The position numbers and the translations under genes are program-made. A DNA stretch of 61,665 nt from DATKGQ01 sp035510715 (lineage in GTDB: Bacteria > Patescibacteriota > Saccharimonadia > Saccharimonadales > UBA4665), in contig DATKGQ010000025.1 of the NCBI GenBank assembly GCA_035510715.1, forward strand, positions 1 through 61,665. The letters are read 5' to 3'. The notes under the pieces are model-generated. The model was given only the letters and a program-made list of their open reading frames with translations. It did not search any database and was not told the origin of the DNA. Positions 17,238 to 25,283 of the stretch are shown piece after piece. Numbering within the stretch: position 1 is the stretch's first letter; each line of letters begins with the position of its first letter.

Positions 17238-18152
17238 ATGCCCTTATCACTAAGACAAATGCGACAAAATTGTTTAGACGCCCGCAACGCCATGAAGCGG
17301 GCCAGAACCGAACTTTTCGGCTTTGGCGCTTTTAATCTTGACGATGAACCGACACTGCGGGCCGTTGCCCAGGCGGCCGCCGGTCTGAAAGCGCCGATTT
17401 TGGTGGAACTAAGTCAGGGCGAAGTAGATACTATTGGCCTCGACAATGTCCGGGATATGGTTGACAACTTTAAGCATGATTACGGGCTGGAAATATATAT
17501 TAACCTTGATCACAGCCCAAGCGTTGAAGCTGCCAAGGCCGGCATTGAAGCCGGTTTTGAGTTCATCCACATTGACATATCGCAAGCCAATCATGATGCT
17601 ACGCGCGAAGAAATTATCGCCAAAACCAAAGAAATTGTCGAATACGCCAAACTGACCGGAGCTTTAGTCGAGGCTGAGGAACGCTACTTTATGGGTTCTT
17701 CCAATGTACATACCGAAACTATCGATTATGAAGCAGTTAAAAAATATAACACCACTCCTGAGGGTGCGGCTGACTTTGTGGCCCAAACCGGCATTGACAC
17801 CTTTGCTGTCCAGATCGGCAATTTGCACGGCCGGTATTCGGTACCCAAGATACTCGATCTTGATCTACTTACGCGCATCAGAAGTGCCATCGATTGCTTT
17901 ATCAGCTTGCACGGCGGCAGTGATACGCCCGGACACTATTTCGTCGATGCTGTAAAAATCGGTGTTACCAAAATCAATATTAATTCGGATATGAGATACG
18001 CTTACCGGAAAACACTTGAGCAAGTGTTGCGCGATAACCCCGATGAGTATGCGATTACCAAACTGATCGCACCCGTCATTAAGGCCGTGCAAGAAGTTGT
18101 GGAAAGTAAGCTACAAGACTTTAATTCTGCCGGTAAGGCAATTACTGGTTGA
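17238..18152 (+). CDS. fba: Class II fructose-1,6-bisphosphate (or tagatose-bisphosphate) aldolase
   Basis: 304 residues. Zinc-dependent aldolase joining or cleaving triose phosphates. Metal and active-site blocks: 'YINLDHSPSVEAAKAGIEAG' (first His), 'FIHIDISQANHD', 'LVEAEERYF', 'FAVQIGNLHGRYS' (second His), 'SLHGGSDTPG' (third His) and 'GVTKININSDMRYAYRKTL'. AGGAAAGGA about 6 nt before the ATG is a good ribosome site. GatY/KbaY versus Fba specificity cannot be decided by eye, but the gap/transketolase context favours fructose bisphosphate. Confidence 0.93.
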   Translation: MPLSLRQMRQNCLDARNAMKRARTELFGFGAFNLDDEPTLRAVAQAAAGLKAPILVELSQGEVDTIGLDNVRDMVDNFKHDYGLEIYINLDHSPSVEAAKAGIEAGFEFIHIDISQANHDATREEIIAKTKEIVEYAKLTGALVEAEERYFMGSSNVHTETIDYEAVKKYNTTPEGAADFVAQTGIDTFAVQIGNLHGRYSVPKILDLDLLTRIRSAIDCFISLHGGSDTPGHYFVDAVKIGVTKININSDMRYAYRKTLEQVLRDNPDEYAITKLIAPVIKAVQEVVESKLQDFNSAGKAITG

Positions 18153-18187
18153 ATGTCACTTGAGGTTGTGTCAAGATAAACATTAGC

Positions 18188-19228
18188 ATGAATGATTCTG
18201 GTGGCCCAAATATGAAAACCGTTCTTCCAAAAGACCAAATCGATGTTGTCAGCATCGGTGACGTGGCGATTGACGCCTTTATTAAGCTGTTTGACGACCA
18301 GGCCGTAACCTATAATAATGATCAGGGTCAGTGGCTGGCGATGCTTTTTGCGACCAAGTTGCCATATGAGAAAAGCGTAGTGGTGGAAGGGGCCGGCAAC
18401 GCCAGCAATGCGGCCGTCGCTTTTGCCCGCTTGGGATTAAAAAGCAGCTGCGTGGCAAATGTCGGCAGCGACAAATACGGCCTGGAAATTATTCACGCGC
18501 TAGGCCGCAACAAAGTTGATACTCGTTTTGTTAGGATTAACCCCGGCAAAAAGAGCAATTATCACTATGTGCTCTGGTATAAAGATGAGCGCACCATCTT
18601 GGTTAAACATGAAGAGTATGATTACCACTGGCCGCACTTACGGACTATCGAACGACCGCGCTGGCTGTACTTCAGTTCAATCAGCGAGCACGCCATTAAT
18701 TATCATGATCAAATTTCCGATTGGCTTGATTTCAACCCTAACGTTAAACTTGCTTTCCAACCCGGTACTTTCCAGTTGGAAGCCGGCGCCGAACGGCTGC
18801 AGCGGCTTTACAAACGCTGTGAAGTCCTGATACTTAACCGCGAAGAAGCGGTTACTGTCGGTGGCGGCAACCATGAAGATATTAACGATTTGCTTAATCA
18901 CCTCCACGTCCTAGGCCCGCGCATTGTTGTTATAACTGATGGGCCCCAAGGCGCCTATGCTTCTGATAGTACCGACCGCTTCAAGATGCCGCTGTACCCG
19001 GATGATGCTCCGCCGCTAGAAAGAACCGGCGCCGGCGACGCCTTTGCCTCAACCTTTGTCGCGGCGCTGATAAAAGGCAATACGATTGAGGGCGCCCTAC
19101 AATGGGCGCCGATAAATTCGATGAGTGTCGTCCAGAAAATCGGCACCCAAGCCGGACTTTTAACCGAAACCGAACTTAACGAGTACCTGCGCAAAGCACC
19201 GGACTGGTACAAGCCCGGTCGTTTCTAA
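18188..19228 (+). CDS. PfkB/ribokinase-family sugar kinase
   Basis: 346 residues. The PfkB fold is clear: N-terminal 'IDVVSIGDVAIDAFI', the first signature 'GAGNASNAAVAFARLGLKSS' and 'VGSDKYG', and the second signature 'PPLERTGAGDAFASTFVAAL' with the catalytic Asp in G-A-G-D. 'VVITDGPQGAYASD' is the ATP-side block. No ATP-dependent Pfk is seen in the window, so this gene at the end of the operon could phosphorylate a sugar or sugar phosphate entering the pathway; the substrate is unknown. The start ATG follows a GATAAAC element by about 7 nt, so it may have its own short leader. Confidence 0.88.
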   Translation: MNDSGGPNMKTVLPKDQIDVVSIGDVAIDAFIKLFDDQAVTYNNDQGQWLAMLFATKLPYEKSVVVEGAGNASNAAVAFARLGLKSSCVANVGSDKYGLEIIHALGRNKVDTRFVRINPGKKSNYHYVLWYKDERTILVKHEEYDYHWPHLRTIERPRWLYFSSISEHAINYHDQISDWLDFNPNVKLAFQPGTFQLEAGAERLQRLYKRCEVLILNREEAVTVGGGNHEDINDLLNHLHVLGPRIVVITDGPQGAYASDSTDRFKMPLYPDDAPPLERTGAGDAFASTFVAALIKGNTIEGALQWAPINSMSVVQKIGTQAGLLTETELNEYLRKAPDWYKPGRF

Positions 19229-19272
19229 ATAACAATTTACTCACTCAACATGCTTATGATAATCTGTAATCA

Positions 19273-20517
19273 ATGACGCGCATCCTTTCAAAATTATTAG
19301 GTGCTCACGAACCCGAGTTTCAGCTCAGCTTACGCCGACTGGAACAGACTAACGGTTCCCCGTCAGCTGATATATCGTTGACAACCGAGATAACCCGACA
19401 AGTCCAAGCTAAAATCCGTCAATTAGGCCTGGACCCTAACGACACGACGCCGGAGGAATTATATGAGAGTTTACAGCAGAGGTTAATTAACGATGACCAT
19501 CAGCTAAGGATGCTGCTAAATATCAGCAATGCCGCCAGTCCGCCTGATGTTGTGGCTGCCTTAAAGCAGTTTATCGAGAAACTGAATTTCCCAAAAAGAT
19601 GTTTTGCGTTGCGACTGGCCGTCGCTAAGAAGCTGCTTAAAACTTTGCCGCCGCTAAAAGCCATGCGGGTACTAGGTTACCGCTCTTGTGATTCGATGCT
19701 TAAGCATGAAGCTGTCGCCCAGATATTTGCCGCCGCTTTTATTTATGAATCTGGCGACTGGCAGAGTAAATTCTTAAACCAGTACCGTAAACTCCAACCC
19801 AGTAACTTTGAATCTAGAAATATCTCGATATGTTATCCGCAATCTAAAGTCTGGGAAAAAATTGCCACTGATTATGCCGCCAAACATAAACAGACCAGCG
19901 CCGCTTTTCAAGAACTGGGAGCCGTTATTGTTATGCCGGCGTCAGTTGATTTACCGGCTTTCGCGATTACCAGTACGCTTTTTGTAATTGAGAGTATCAA
20001 CGATATCCGGCGTTGCAGTGCGTTTTTGAAATTGCAGCAGGTTGAGATAAATTTCGGTGATATGGTAACCCAGTATGCCCGCCAAGAACCGCTCACGCCG
20101 GCAGTTATTTTTGGCCGGTCGCTGCCCTGGAGGGTAATTCACTATTATTATGACAAACACGGCTTAGCTGATCATCCGGAAGTATTCGAACCGCACGTCC
20201 AGGCCGAAGATCTTCAACTGGCCCGAGCCGAAGCCGCTCTGGCCGAAGCCATGCCGCCGCTGGAATTCTGGCAGGATACCGCTTGCCTGGGCTTGATGTT
20301 GGACAACCAGCCGGTATCGCTGAACATGTTGGATGTGGCGGTAAGCGTGGTTAATAAACTGCCGTTTAAGCAGCGGCTACTAGGTTATATGCGGGACCGG
20401 ATGTGGTGTGAATTGTTCTCAAGATACTTAAGTCAGGAGAATCTGGAGCTGGCGCTGCATAATTTTAATGGTAAACTGGTCGAAGCACCGGCCATGGCAT
20501 CAATCGAGGAGATTTAA
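19273..20517 (+). CDS. Large protein of unknown function, 414 residues
   Basis: Not recognised. Predominantly helical, no signal peptide or membrane segment. Local texts include 'TTEITRQVQAKIRQLGLDPN' and 'EELYESLQQRLINDDHQLRM' (N-terminal helical region), 'MRVLGYRSCDSMLKHEAVAQ' and a C-terminal half with 'GRSLPWRVIHYYYDKHGL'. The 'LGYRSCDSML' stretch looks like a helix-hairpin or DNA-contacting element but no family is claimed. The stop is immediately followed by the ATG of the SLOG-like gene (zero gap), so the two are co-translated and may act together. Confidence 0.75.
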   Translation: MTRILSKLLGAHEPEFQLSLRRLEQTNGSPSADISLTTEITRQVQAKIRQLGLDPNDTTPEELYESLQQRLINDDHQLRMLLNISNAASPPDVVAALKQFIEKLNFPKRCFALRLAVAKKLLKTLPPLKAMRVLGYRSCDSMLKHEAVAQIFAAAFIYESGDWQSKFLNQYRKLQPSNFESRNISICYPQSKVWEKIATDYAAKHKQTSAAFQELGAVIVMPASVDLPAFAITSTLFVIESINDIRRCSAFLKLQQVEINFGDMVTQYARQEPLTPAVIFGRSLPWRVIHYYYDKHGLADHPEVFEPHVQAEDLQLARAEAALAEAMPPLEFWQDTACLGLMLDNQPVSLNMLDVAVSVVNKLPFKQRLLGYMRDRMWCELFSRYLSQENLELALHNFNGKLVEAPAMASIEEI

Positions 20518-21084
20518 ATGTACCAAATATGTATTTCCGGAGCAGCCAAAGGAAATAGTGTAACCGAAGGCCGGCAACTAGCAATCGCGGCCGGAACGGC
20601 TATTGCCAAAGCCGGACACTGTTTGCTTTCTGGGGCGACAATCGGTATCCCTGATTGTACAGCCGAGGCCTACAAAACCGCCGGCGGAAAAATGAGCGTC
20701 GGTTTAAGTCCGGCCGCATCAAAGATCGAGCATGTCTACAAATACCGTCTGCCGACAAAAGCCTATGACGTAATTTTATTTACCGGCTTGCACTATGTCG
20801 GCCGTGATGCCTTACTGATTAACTCCGCCGATGCGGTAATAAGTATTGGCGGTCGACTGGGTACGTTGCACGAATTTACGGTGGCGGTAGAAACGGGTAC
20901 ACCGATTGGTTTTCTACAGGGCGCCGGCGGAATAAGCGATGAAATCAAAACCCTGATTAAATTAGCCGGGCAGGAACGGGAAGGTACCGAAATACTTTTT
21001 TCAAATGACGCCGAACAACTGATAACCGATATCACTAAGTATCTGGATGAAGAACGGGTTAAATACAAAGCCCTGTATGAGTAG
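20518..21084 (+). CDS. SLOG/LOG-superfamily nucleotide-binding protein (TIGR00725-like)
   Basis: 188 residues. A Rossmann-like fold with 'CISGAAKG' at the N-terminus, 'AGHCLLSGATIGIPDCTAEA' and the signature 'ISIGGRLGTLHEFTVAVETG', which corresponds to the G-G-x-G-T-x-x-E motif of LOG/lysine decarboxylase-like proteins. LOG enzymes cleave cytokinin ribotides; other SLOG proteins bind nucleotide signals or DNA (DprA). The ligand here is unknown. It starts directly after the stop of the 414-residue gene, an arrangement that suggests a shared role, possibly nucleotide sensing. Confidence 0.8.
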   Translation: MYQICISGAAKGNSVTEGRQLAIAAGTAIAKAGHCLLSGATIGIPDCTAEAYKTAGGKMSVGLSPAASKIEHVYKYRLPTKAYDVILFTGLHYVGRDALLINSADAVISIGGRLGTLHEFTVAVETGTPIGFLQGAGGISDEIKTLIKLAGQEREGTEILFSNDAEQLITDITKYLDEERVKYKALYE

Positions 21085-21119
21085 TACCTAAATTAACTAT
21101 TAGCTACACCGATCCCTGT

Positions 21120-21131
21120 TACAATTATAAT
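21120..21131 (+). promoter_or_regulatory. Overlapping -10 boxes of uvrB (TACAAT/TATAAT)
   Basis: TACAAT (21120-21125) is followed at once by TATAAT (21126-21131). The GTG start of uvrB lies at 21134, so only the first box has correct spacing (8 nt) for a transcript starting at the GTG. No Shine-Dalgarno and no SOS (LexA) box are visible. Confidence 0.45.
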
Positions 21132-21133
21132 TA

Positions 21134-23101
21134 GTGAAAAACTTCCAACTAAAAAGTAACTTCCAACCGACCGGCGATCAACCGGCGGCTATTGCCGGGC
21201 TTTGCCAGGGGATTGCTAACGGCCAAAAACAGCAAGTCTTACTAGGGGTAACGGGATCAGGTAAAACCTTCACGATGGCCAATATAATCCAAAATATCCA
21301 GCGGCCGACGCTAGTTCTCAGCCATAACAAAACGCTGGCGGCCCAGCTTTATAATGAATTCCGTAATTTCTTTCCATCCAACGCGGTGCACTATTTTGTC
21401 AGCTATTTTGATTATTACCAGCCGGAAGCGTATATTCCGCGGACCGATACCTATATTGAAAAAGACAGCGCTATTAATGAGGAAATCGATCGGCTGCGCC
21501 ACGGCGCCACGGATGCTTTGCTATCCCGCCGGGACGTCATTATTATTGCTAGTGTCAGTTGTATCTACGGCATCGGTTCGGTTGAGGATTACGGCAACTT
21601 GGCTATTACTGTTAACCGTGGCGAACGCCGCCAACGCGATAAGTTTCTGAGACATTTGACAGATATACAGTATCAACGCAATGACATCGATTTTCACCGG
21701 AGTACTTTCCGGGCCCATGGCGACGTGGTTGATGTTTTTCCGGCTAGCGAGGAACTGGCTTACCGGATAGAATTTTTCGGAGACGAGGTTGAGCGGATCA
21801 TTAAAATTAATCCGCTAACCGGAGAAATTCTGGATGCTCTTGAGTCTTACACGATTTTCCCCGGATCGCATTACGTCACGCCGCGGCAGAAACTTGAATC
21901 GGCCTTAGAAAAAATTGAGCTGGAACTTGATCAGCGGCTAAAACAGTTTAAAAAAGAGCATAAATTGCTGGAAGCCCAGCGACTGGCCCAACGGACTCGC
22001 TTCGATATTGAGATGCTGCAGGAAACCGGTTTTGTCAAAGGTATTGAAAACTACAGCCGTTATCTGACGAATCGTGAAGCCGGCGATCAACCAGCTACAC
22101 TGCTTGATTACTTCCCCGAAGATTTTATGATGTTTATCGATGAGTCCCATATGACCATCCCTCAAGTCAGGGGTATGTACAACGGCGACCGGGCCCGTAA
22201 GGAAGTGCTGGTTGATTATGGGTTCCGTTTGCCGAGCGCGCTGGACAACCGGCCGTTAACATTTACTGAATTCGAGAGACACGTTAATCAGGTCGTCTAT
22301 GTCAGCGCTACGCCGGCAGAATATGAGCTAAGCCACAGTCCGAAACCGGTTCAACAGATTATCCGTCCGACCGGAGTACTGGACCCGAATATCATTGTCC
22401 GACCGGTTAACGGCCAAATCGACGATTTGATTGCCGAAATCCGTCAAACCGTTGCCAAGCATCAGCGGGTACTGGTAACCACCCTGACCAAAAGAATGTC
22501 CGAAGATTTAGCCGAATATTTAGCAGAAGTTAAGATTAAAGTTGCTTATTTGCACAGTGATATTGAAACGCTGGACCGGACTGATATTCTGCGTGATTTA
22601 AGACTTGGTGTTTACGACGTCCTGGTTGGGATTAACCTGCTCCGGGAAGGGATTGATCTGCCGGAAGTCAGTCTGGTAGTAATTTTAGATGCTGATAAAG
22701 AGGGCTTTTTGCGCAGCCAGCAAGCTTTAACCCAAACTGTCGGCCGGGCCGCCCGGCATGCCAGCGGCCGGGTTATAATGTACGCCGATAAAATGACTAA
22801 CAGCATGAAACGCACAATTGATGAGACTAACCGTCGCCGTCAAATCCAGCAAGAATATAATCTGGAACACGGTATTACTGCGACCGGTATTGTCCGTTCG
22901 GTCGAAGGACGAATGCGTCTGGACCTGCCGGAAGACGCCAAGACCGCCAAGCTTAACTTAAAGGCAATCCCGAAGGATGAATACCGTTCGCTTATAAAAG
23001 ATCTAACCGGACAGATGGAGCTGGCCGCTGCTAATTTGGAATTTGAAAAAGCCGCCGAGCTGAGGGATATCATAAAAGACGTCGAAGCAAAACTAAAATA
23101 G
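21134..23101 (+). CDS. uvrB: UvrABC system protein B (excision nuclease helicase subunit)
   Basis: 655 residues, full length. UvrB verifies damage and loads UvrC in nucleotide excision repair. Walker A 'LGVTGSGKTFTMANI' lies near residue 38-50. The beta-hairpin region 'YYQPEAYIPRTDTYIEKD' is intact. Helicase motifs 'FIDESHMTIPQVRGMYNGD', 'YVSATPAEYE', 'VGINLLREGIDLPEVSLV' and 'QTVGRAARHASGRVIMYAD' follow, and a C-terminal UVR motif 'LTGQMELAAANLEFEKAAEL' ends the protein. The start codon is GTG, fixed by the family N-terminus 'FQLKSNFQPTGDQPAAI'. Confidence 0.97.
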   Translation: MKNFQLKSNFQPTGDQPAAIAGLCQGIANGQKQQVLLGVTGSGKTFTMANIIQNIQRPTLVLSHNKTLAAQLYNEFRNFFPSNAVHYFVSYFDYYQPEAYIPRTDTYIEKDSAINEEIDRLRHGATDALLSRRDVIIIASVSCIYGIGSVEDYGNLAITVNRGERRQRDKFLRHLTDIQYQRNDIDFHRSTFRAHGDVVDVFPASEELAYRIEFFGDEVERIIKINPLTGEILDALESYTIFPGSHYVTPRQKLESALEKIELELDQRLKQFKKEHKLLEAQRLAQRTRFDIEMLQETGFVKGIENYSRYLTNREAGDQPATLLDYFPEDFMMFIDESHMTIPQVRGMYNGDRARKEVLVDYGFRLPSALDNRPLTFTEFERHVNQVVYVSATPAEYELSHSPKPVQQIIRPTGVLDPNIIVRPVNGQIDDLIAEIRQTVAKHQRVLVTTLTKRMSEDLAEYLAEVKIKVAYLHSDIETLDRTDILRDLRLGVYDVLVGINLLREGIDLPEVSLVVILDADKEGFLRSQQALTQTVGRAARHASGRVIMYADKMTNSMKRTIDETNRRRQIQQEYNLEHGITATGIVRSVEGRMRLDLPEDAKTAKLNLKAIPKDEYRSLIKDLTGQMELAAANLEFEKAAELRDIIKDVEAKLK

Positions 23102-23151
23102 AATCCGTTAATTTTAAAAAAGGCCGCATGGATTAAGCCCGCCTGCGGTGC

Positions 23152-23157
23152 TATACT
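23152..23157 (+). promoter_or_regulatory. -10 box of gatC (TATACT), leaderless arrangement
   Basis: TATACT ends 8 nt before the ATG at 23166. A weak GC hairpin (CCGCA...TGCGG, about 23124-23149) lies just upstream, possibly the end of the uvrB message. Confidence 0.45.
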
Positions 23158-23165
23158 ATCTTAAA

Positions 23166-23456
23166 ATGGCAAAGCTAACGCGGGAAGATGTATTAAAATT
23201 GGCCTATTTAGCGAGGCTTGAGATCGACGAATCGGAGATTGACCGTTATCAGACTGAGCTAAACGAAATTTTGAAGTATGTCGAACAATTGCAAAATGTT
23301 GAAGTTGATGACTTGCCGCCGACCTATCAGGTAACCGGTCTGACTAATGTTACCCGCGAAGACCAGCTAATCGATTACGGTTACAAACCAGCCAATTTAT
23401 TAAAAAATGTCCCGGCCGTGGTTGATAACCAGATTAAAGTAAAGCGTATCTTATGA
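23166..23456 (+). CDS. gatC: Asp/Glu-tRNA amidotransferase subunit C
   Basis: 96 residues, normal for GatC. It links and stabilises GatA and GatB in the complex that converts Glu-tRNA-Gln (and Asp-tRNA-Asn) to the amide form. Family text: 'LTREDVLKLAYLARLEIDES', 'YQTELNEILKYVEQLQNVEV', 'LTNVTREDQL' and a C-terminal 'NVPAVVDNQIKVKRIL'. I start at 23166 because the -10 box ends at 23157, which places the in-frame codon at 23148 upstream of the transcript. The TGA stop overlaps gatA as ATGA. Confidence 0.94.
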   Translation: MAKLTREDVLKLAYLARLEIDESEIDRYQTELNEILKYVEQLQNVEVDDLPPTYQVTGLTNVTREDQLIDYGYKPANLLKNVPAVVDNQIKVKRIL

Positions 23457-24877
23457 GTCAATGGCCGGATTTATTAACTCTTGCTGAAGACGTCCGCAGT
23501 AAAAAAACTACTGCCAGTGATTTGGTCCATAAGGCCCTGAGCATGATTGCCGATAAAAAACAATACCAGGCAATTATCGCGACGCTTGATGATGCCGCTC
23601 TGAAACGGGCCGCTGAGATTGATAAAAATATAGTAGAGGGTAAGACTGCTGGCCGGTTACTGGGCGTGCCATTTATTGCCAAGGATAATTTTTTAGTTTA
23701 CGGGGGCGAGACGACCGCGGCCAGCAATATTTTAAAAGGCTTTGTCGCGCCTTACCAGGCAACGGCGATTAACAGATTGGAAGCTGAGGGTGCTATTTGT
23801 GTCGCTAAGGCCAACCTTGACGCTTTTGCCCACGGGGCGAGTACTGAAAACAGCGATTTTATGGTAACCAAAAATCCTCACGACGACAGCCGGGTGTCAG
23901 GTGGCAGTTCTGGCGGTTCTGCAGCCGCTGTGGCACTTGAAATGGTGCCGTTCGCACTGGGAACCGATACCGGCGGATCAATCCGCCAGCCGGCCAGTTT
24001 TTGCGGTGTGGTGGGCTATAAACCGACCTATGGCCTGGTGTCCAGAAGCGGGGTCATCGCGATGGCTAGCAGCACGGATGTGATTGGGCCTTTGGCTAAA
24101 ACGGTGGACGATGCCGCCCTGGTGTTTGATATTATTGCCGGTGTTGATCCGCTAGACTCGACGATGATCGGACGGGAAGACAGAAGCTATACCGAGCTGG
24201 AAGGTGAGCTAAAAGACGCCCGTATCGGCCTGGTCGAGGAATATATGGGCGAAGGCGTAGACCAGGACATTAAAGACACTATCCAAAAAGCGATTGACGT
24301 TTACCGGGTCCAGGGCGCGAATATCAAGTCAGTCAGTTTGCCTTCCCTGACACACTCTTTGGCTGTCTACTACATTATTTGTCCGGCCGAGGTAAGCAGT
24401 AATTTATCGCGCTATGACGGCCAGCGTTTCGGTTACAGTTATCCCAAGGCCAACTCACTGGAAGAAAGTTACATTAAATCCCGGTCAATTGGTTTTGGCC
24501 GCGAAGCAAAACGGCGGATCATGATCGGCACACACGTACTGAGCAGCGGTTATTACGATGCCTATTACAAAAAAGCCCAAACTGTCCGGACAAAATTAAT
24601 CAATGAATTCAATGAGATATTTAAGGAAGTTGATTACCTGGTGGGGCCGGTCACTCCGACCACTGCTTTTAAGATCGGCCAAAACACGCAGGATCCGCTT
24701 AATATGTATTTGGCCGATATTATGACTGTCGCCGCTAATCTTACCGGTATCCCAGCCATAAGTATTCCGGCGGGGATGAGTCAAGGTCTGCCGGTAGGAA
24801 TCCAGTTAATGGCTCCCCAAAGGAAAGACCGCCAGCTACTGGCCCTAGCCAAAGCCGCGGAAAGAGTAATGGCATGA
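23453..24877 (+). CDS. gatA: Asp/Glu-tRNA amidotransferase subunit A
   Basis: 474 residues, full length. GatA is the amidase that releases ammonia from glutamine or asparagine. The amidase signature is complete: 'GVPFIAKDNF' with the catalytic Lys, the Gly/Ser-rich 'RVSGGSSGGSAAAVALEMV' with the cis-Ser, and 'GTDTGGSIRQPASFCGVVGY' with the nucleophilic Ser. 'LVGPVTPTTAFKIG' and 'LTGIPAISIPAGMSQGLPVG' follow. It overlaps gatC by 4 bases and the next small gene by 4 bases, so the cluster is translationally coupled. Confidence 0.97.
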   Translation: MSQWPDLLTLAEDVRSKKTTASDLVHKALSMIADKKQYQAIIATLDDAALKRAAEIDKNIVEGKTAGRLLGVPFIAKDNFLVYGGETTAASNILKGFVAPYQATAINRLEAEGAICVAKANLDAFAHGASTENSDFMVTKNPHDDSRVSGGSSGGSAAAVALEMVPFALGTDTGGSIRQPASFCGVVGYKPTYGLVSRSGVIAMASSTDVIGPLAKTVDDAALVFDIIAGVDPLDSTMIGREDRSYTELEGELKDARIGLVEEYMGEGVDQDIKDTIQKAIDVYRVQGANIKSVSLPSLTHSLAVYYIICPAEVSSNLSRYDGQRFGYSYPKANSLEESYIKSRSIGFGREAKRRIMIGTHVLSSGYYDAYYKKAQTVRTKLINEFNEIFKEVDYLVGPVTPTTAFKIGQNTQDPLNMYLADIMTVAANLTGIPAISIPAGMSQGLPVGIQLMAPQRKDRQLLALAKAAERVMA

Positions 24878-25281
24878 ATACAACTCGTGAAATTTTGGCA
24901 GTGGTTATTTTGGTGGTTGTCATTGGAATAATTTTTGTTGCCCTGGAACACCGGCCCCGGACGCTTAATGTCGATTACTTTAAAAAGCGTTGGGAGGAAT
25001 TGCAAAAACTTTGTGCTAATAAAGAGACCTGGGCATTGGCCGTTATCAATGCCGATAAACTGCTTGATGAGGCCTTGAAGAAGGCGCATTTTAAGGGCAA
25101 AACAATGGGCGAGCGGTTAGTCTCGGCTCAGCATACCTTTACAAATAACGACAGCGTCTGGTTTGGCCATAAATTACGCAACAAACTGGTCCATGAAGCC
25201 GATACCAAACTCCGGCAAAAAGATATCCGTAGCGCCCTGGTGGGTTTCCGGCAAGCACTAAAGGACTTGAGGGCTTTATAG
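24874..25281 (+). CDS. Single-pass membrane protein with a HEPN-like helical domain, between gatA and gatB
   Basis: 135 residues, function unknown. One N-terminal membrane segment (about 7-24, 'ILAVVILVVVIGIIFVAL') followed by a helical cytoplasmic domain. The stretch 'FGHKLRNKLVHEADTKL' contains R-N-K-L-V-H, which fits the R-x4-6-H signature of HEPN RNase domains; 'IRSALVGFRQALKDL' forms the expected last helix. It overlaps gatA by 4 bases (ATGA) and ends 2 bp before gatB, so it is made with the amidotransferase. HEPN assignment is a by-eye motif match, not a proven homology. Confidence 0.6.
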   Translation: MNTTREILAVVILVVVIGIIFVALEHRPRTLNVDYFKKRWEELQKLCANKETWALAVINADKLLDEALKKAHFKGKTMGERLVSAQHTFTNNDSVWFGHKLRNKLVHEADTKLRQKDIRSALVGFRQALKDLRAL

Positions 25282-25283
25282 AT

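Noticed and set aside
23107..23150. Hairpin with T-run on the minus strand as a terminator
   Set aside because: No minus-strand gene leads into it and the stem has only five solid pairs; kept only as a note in the gatC promoter.
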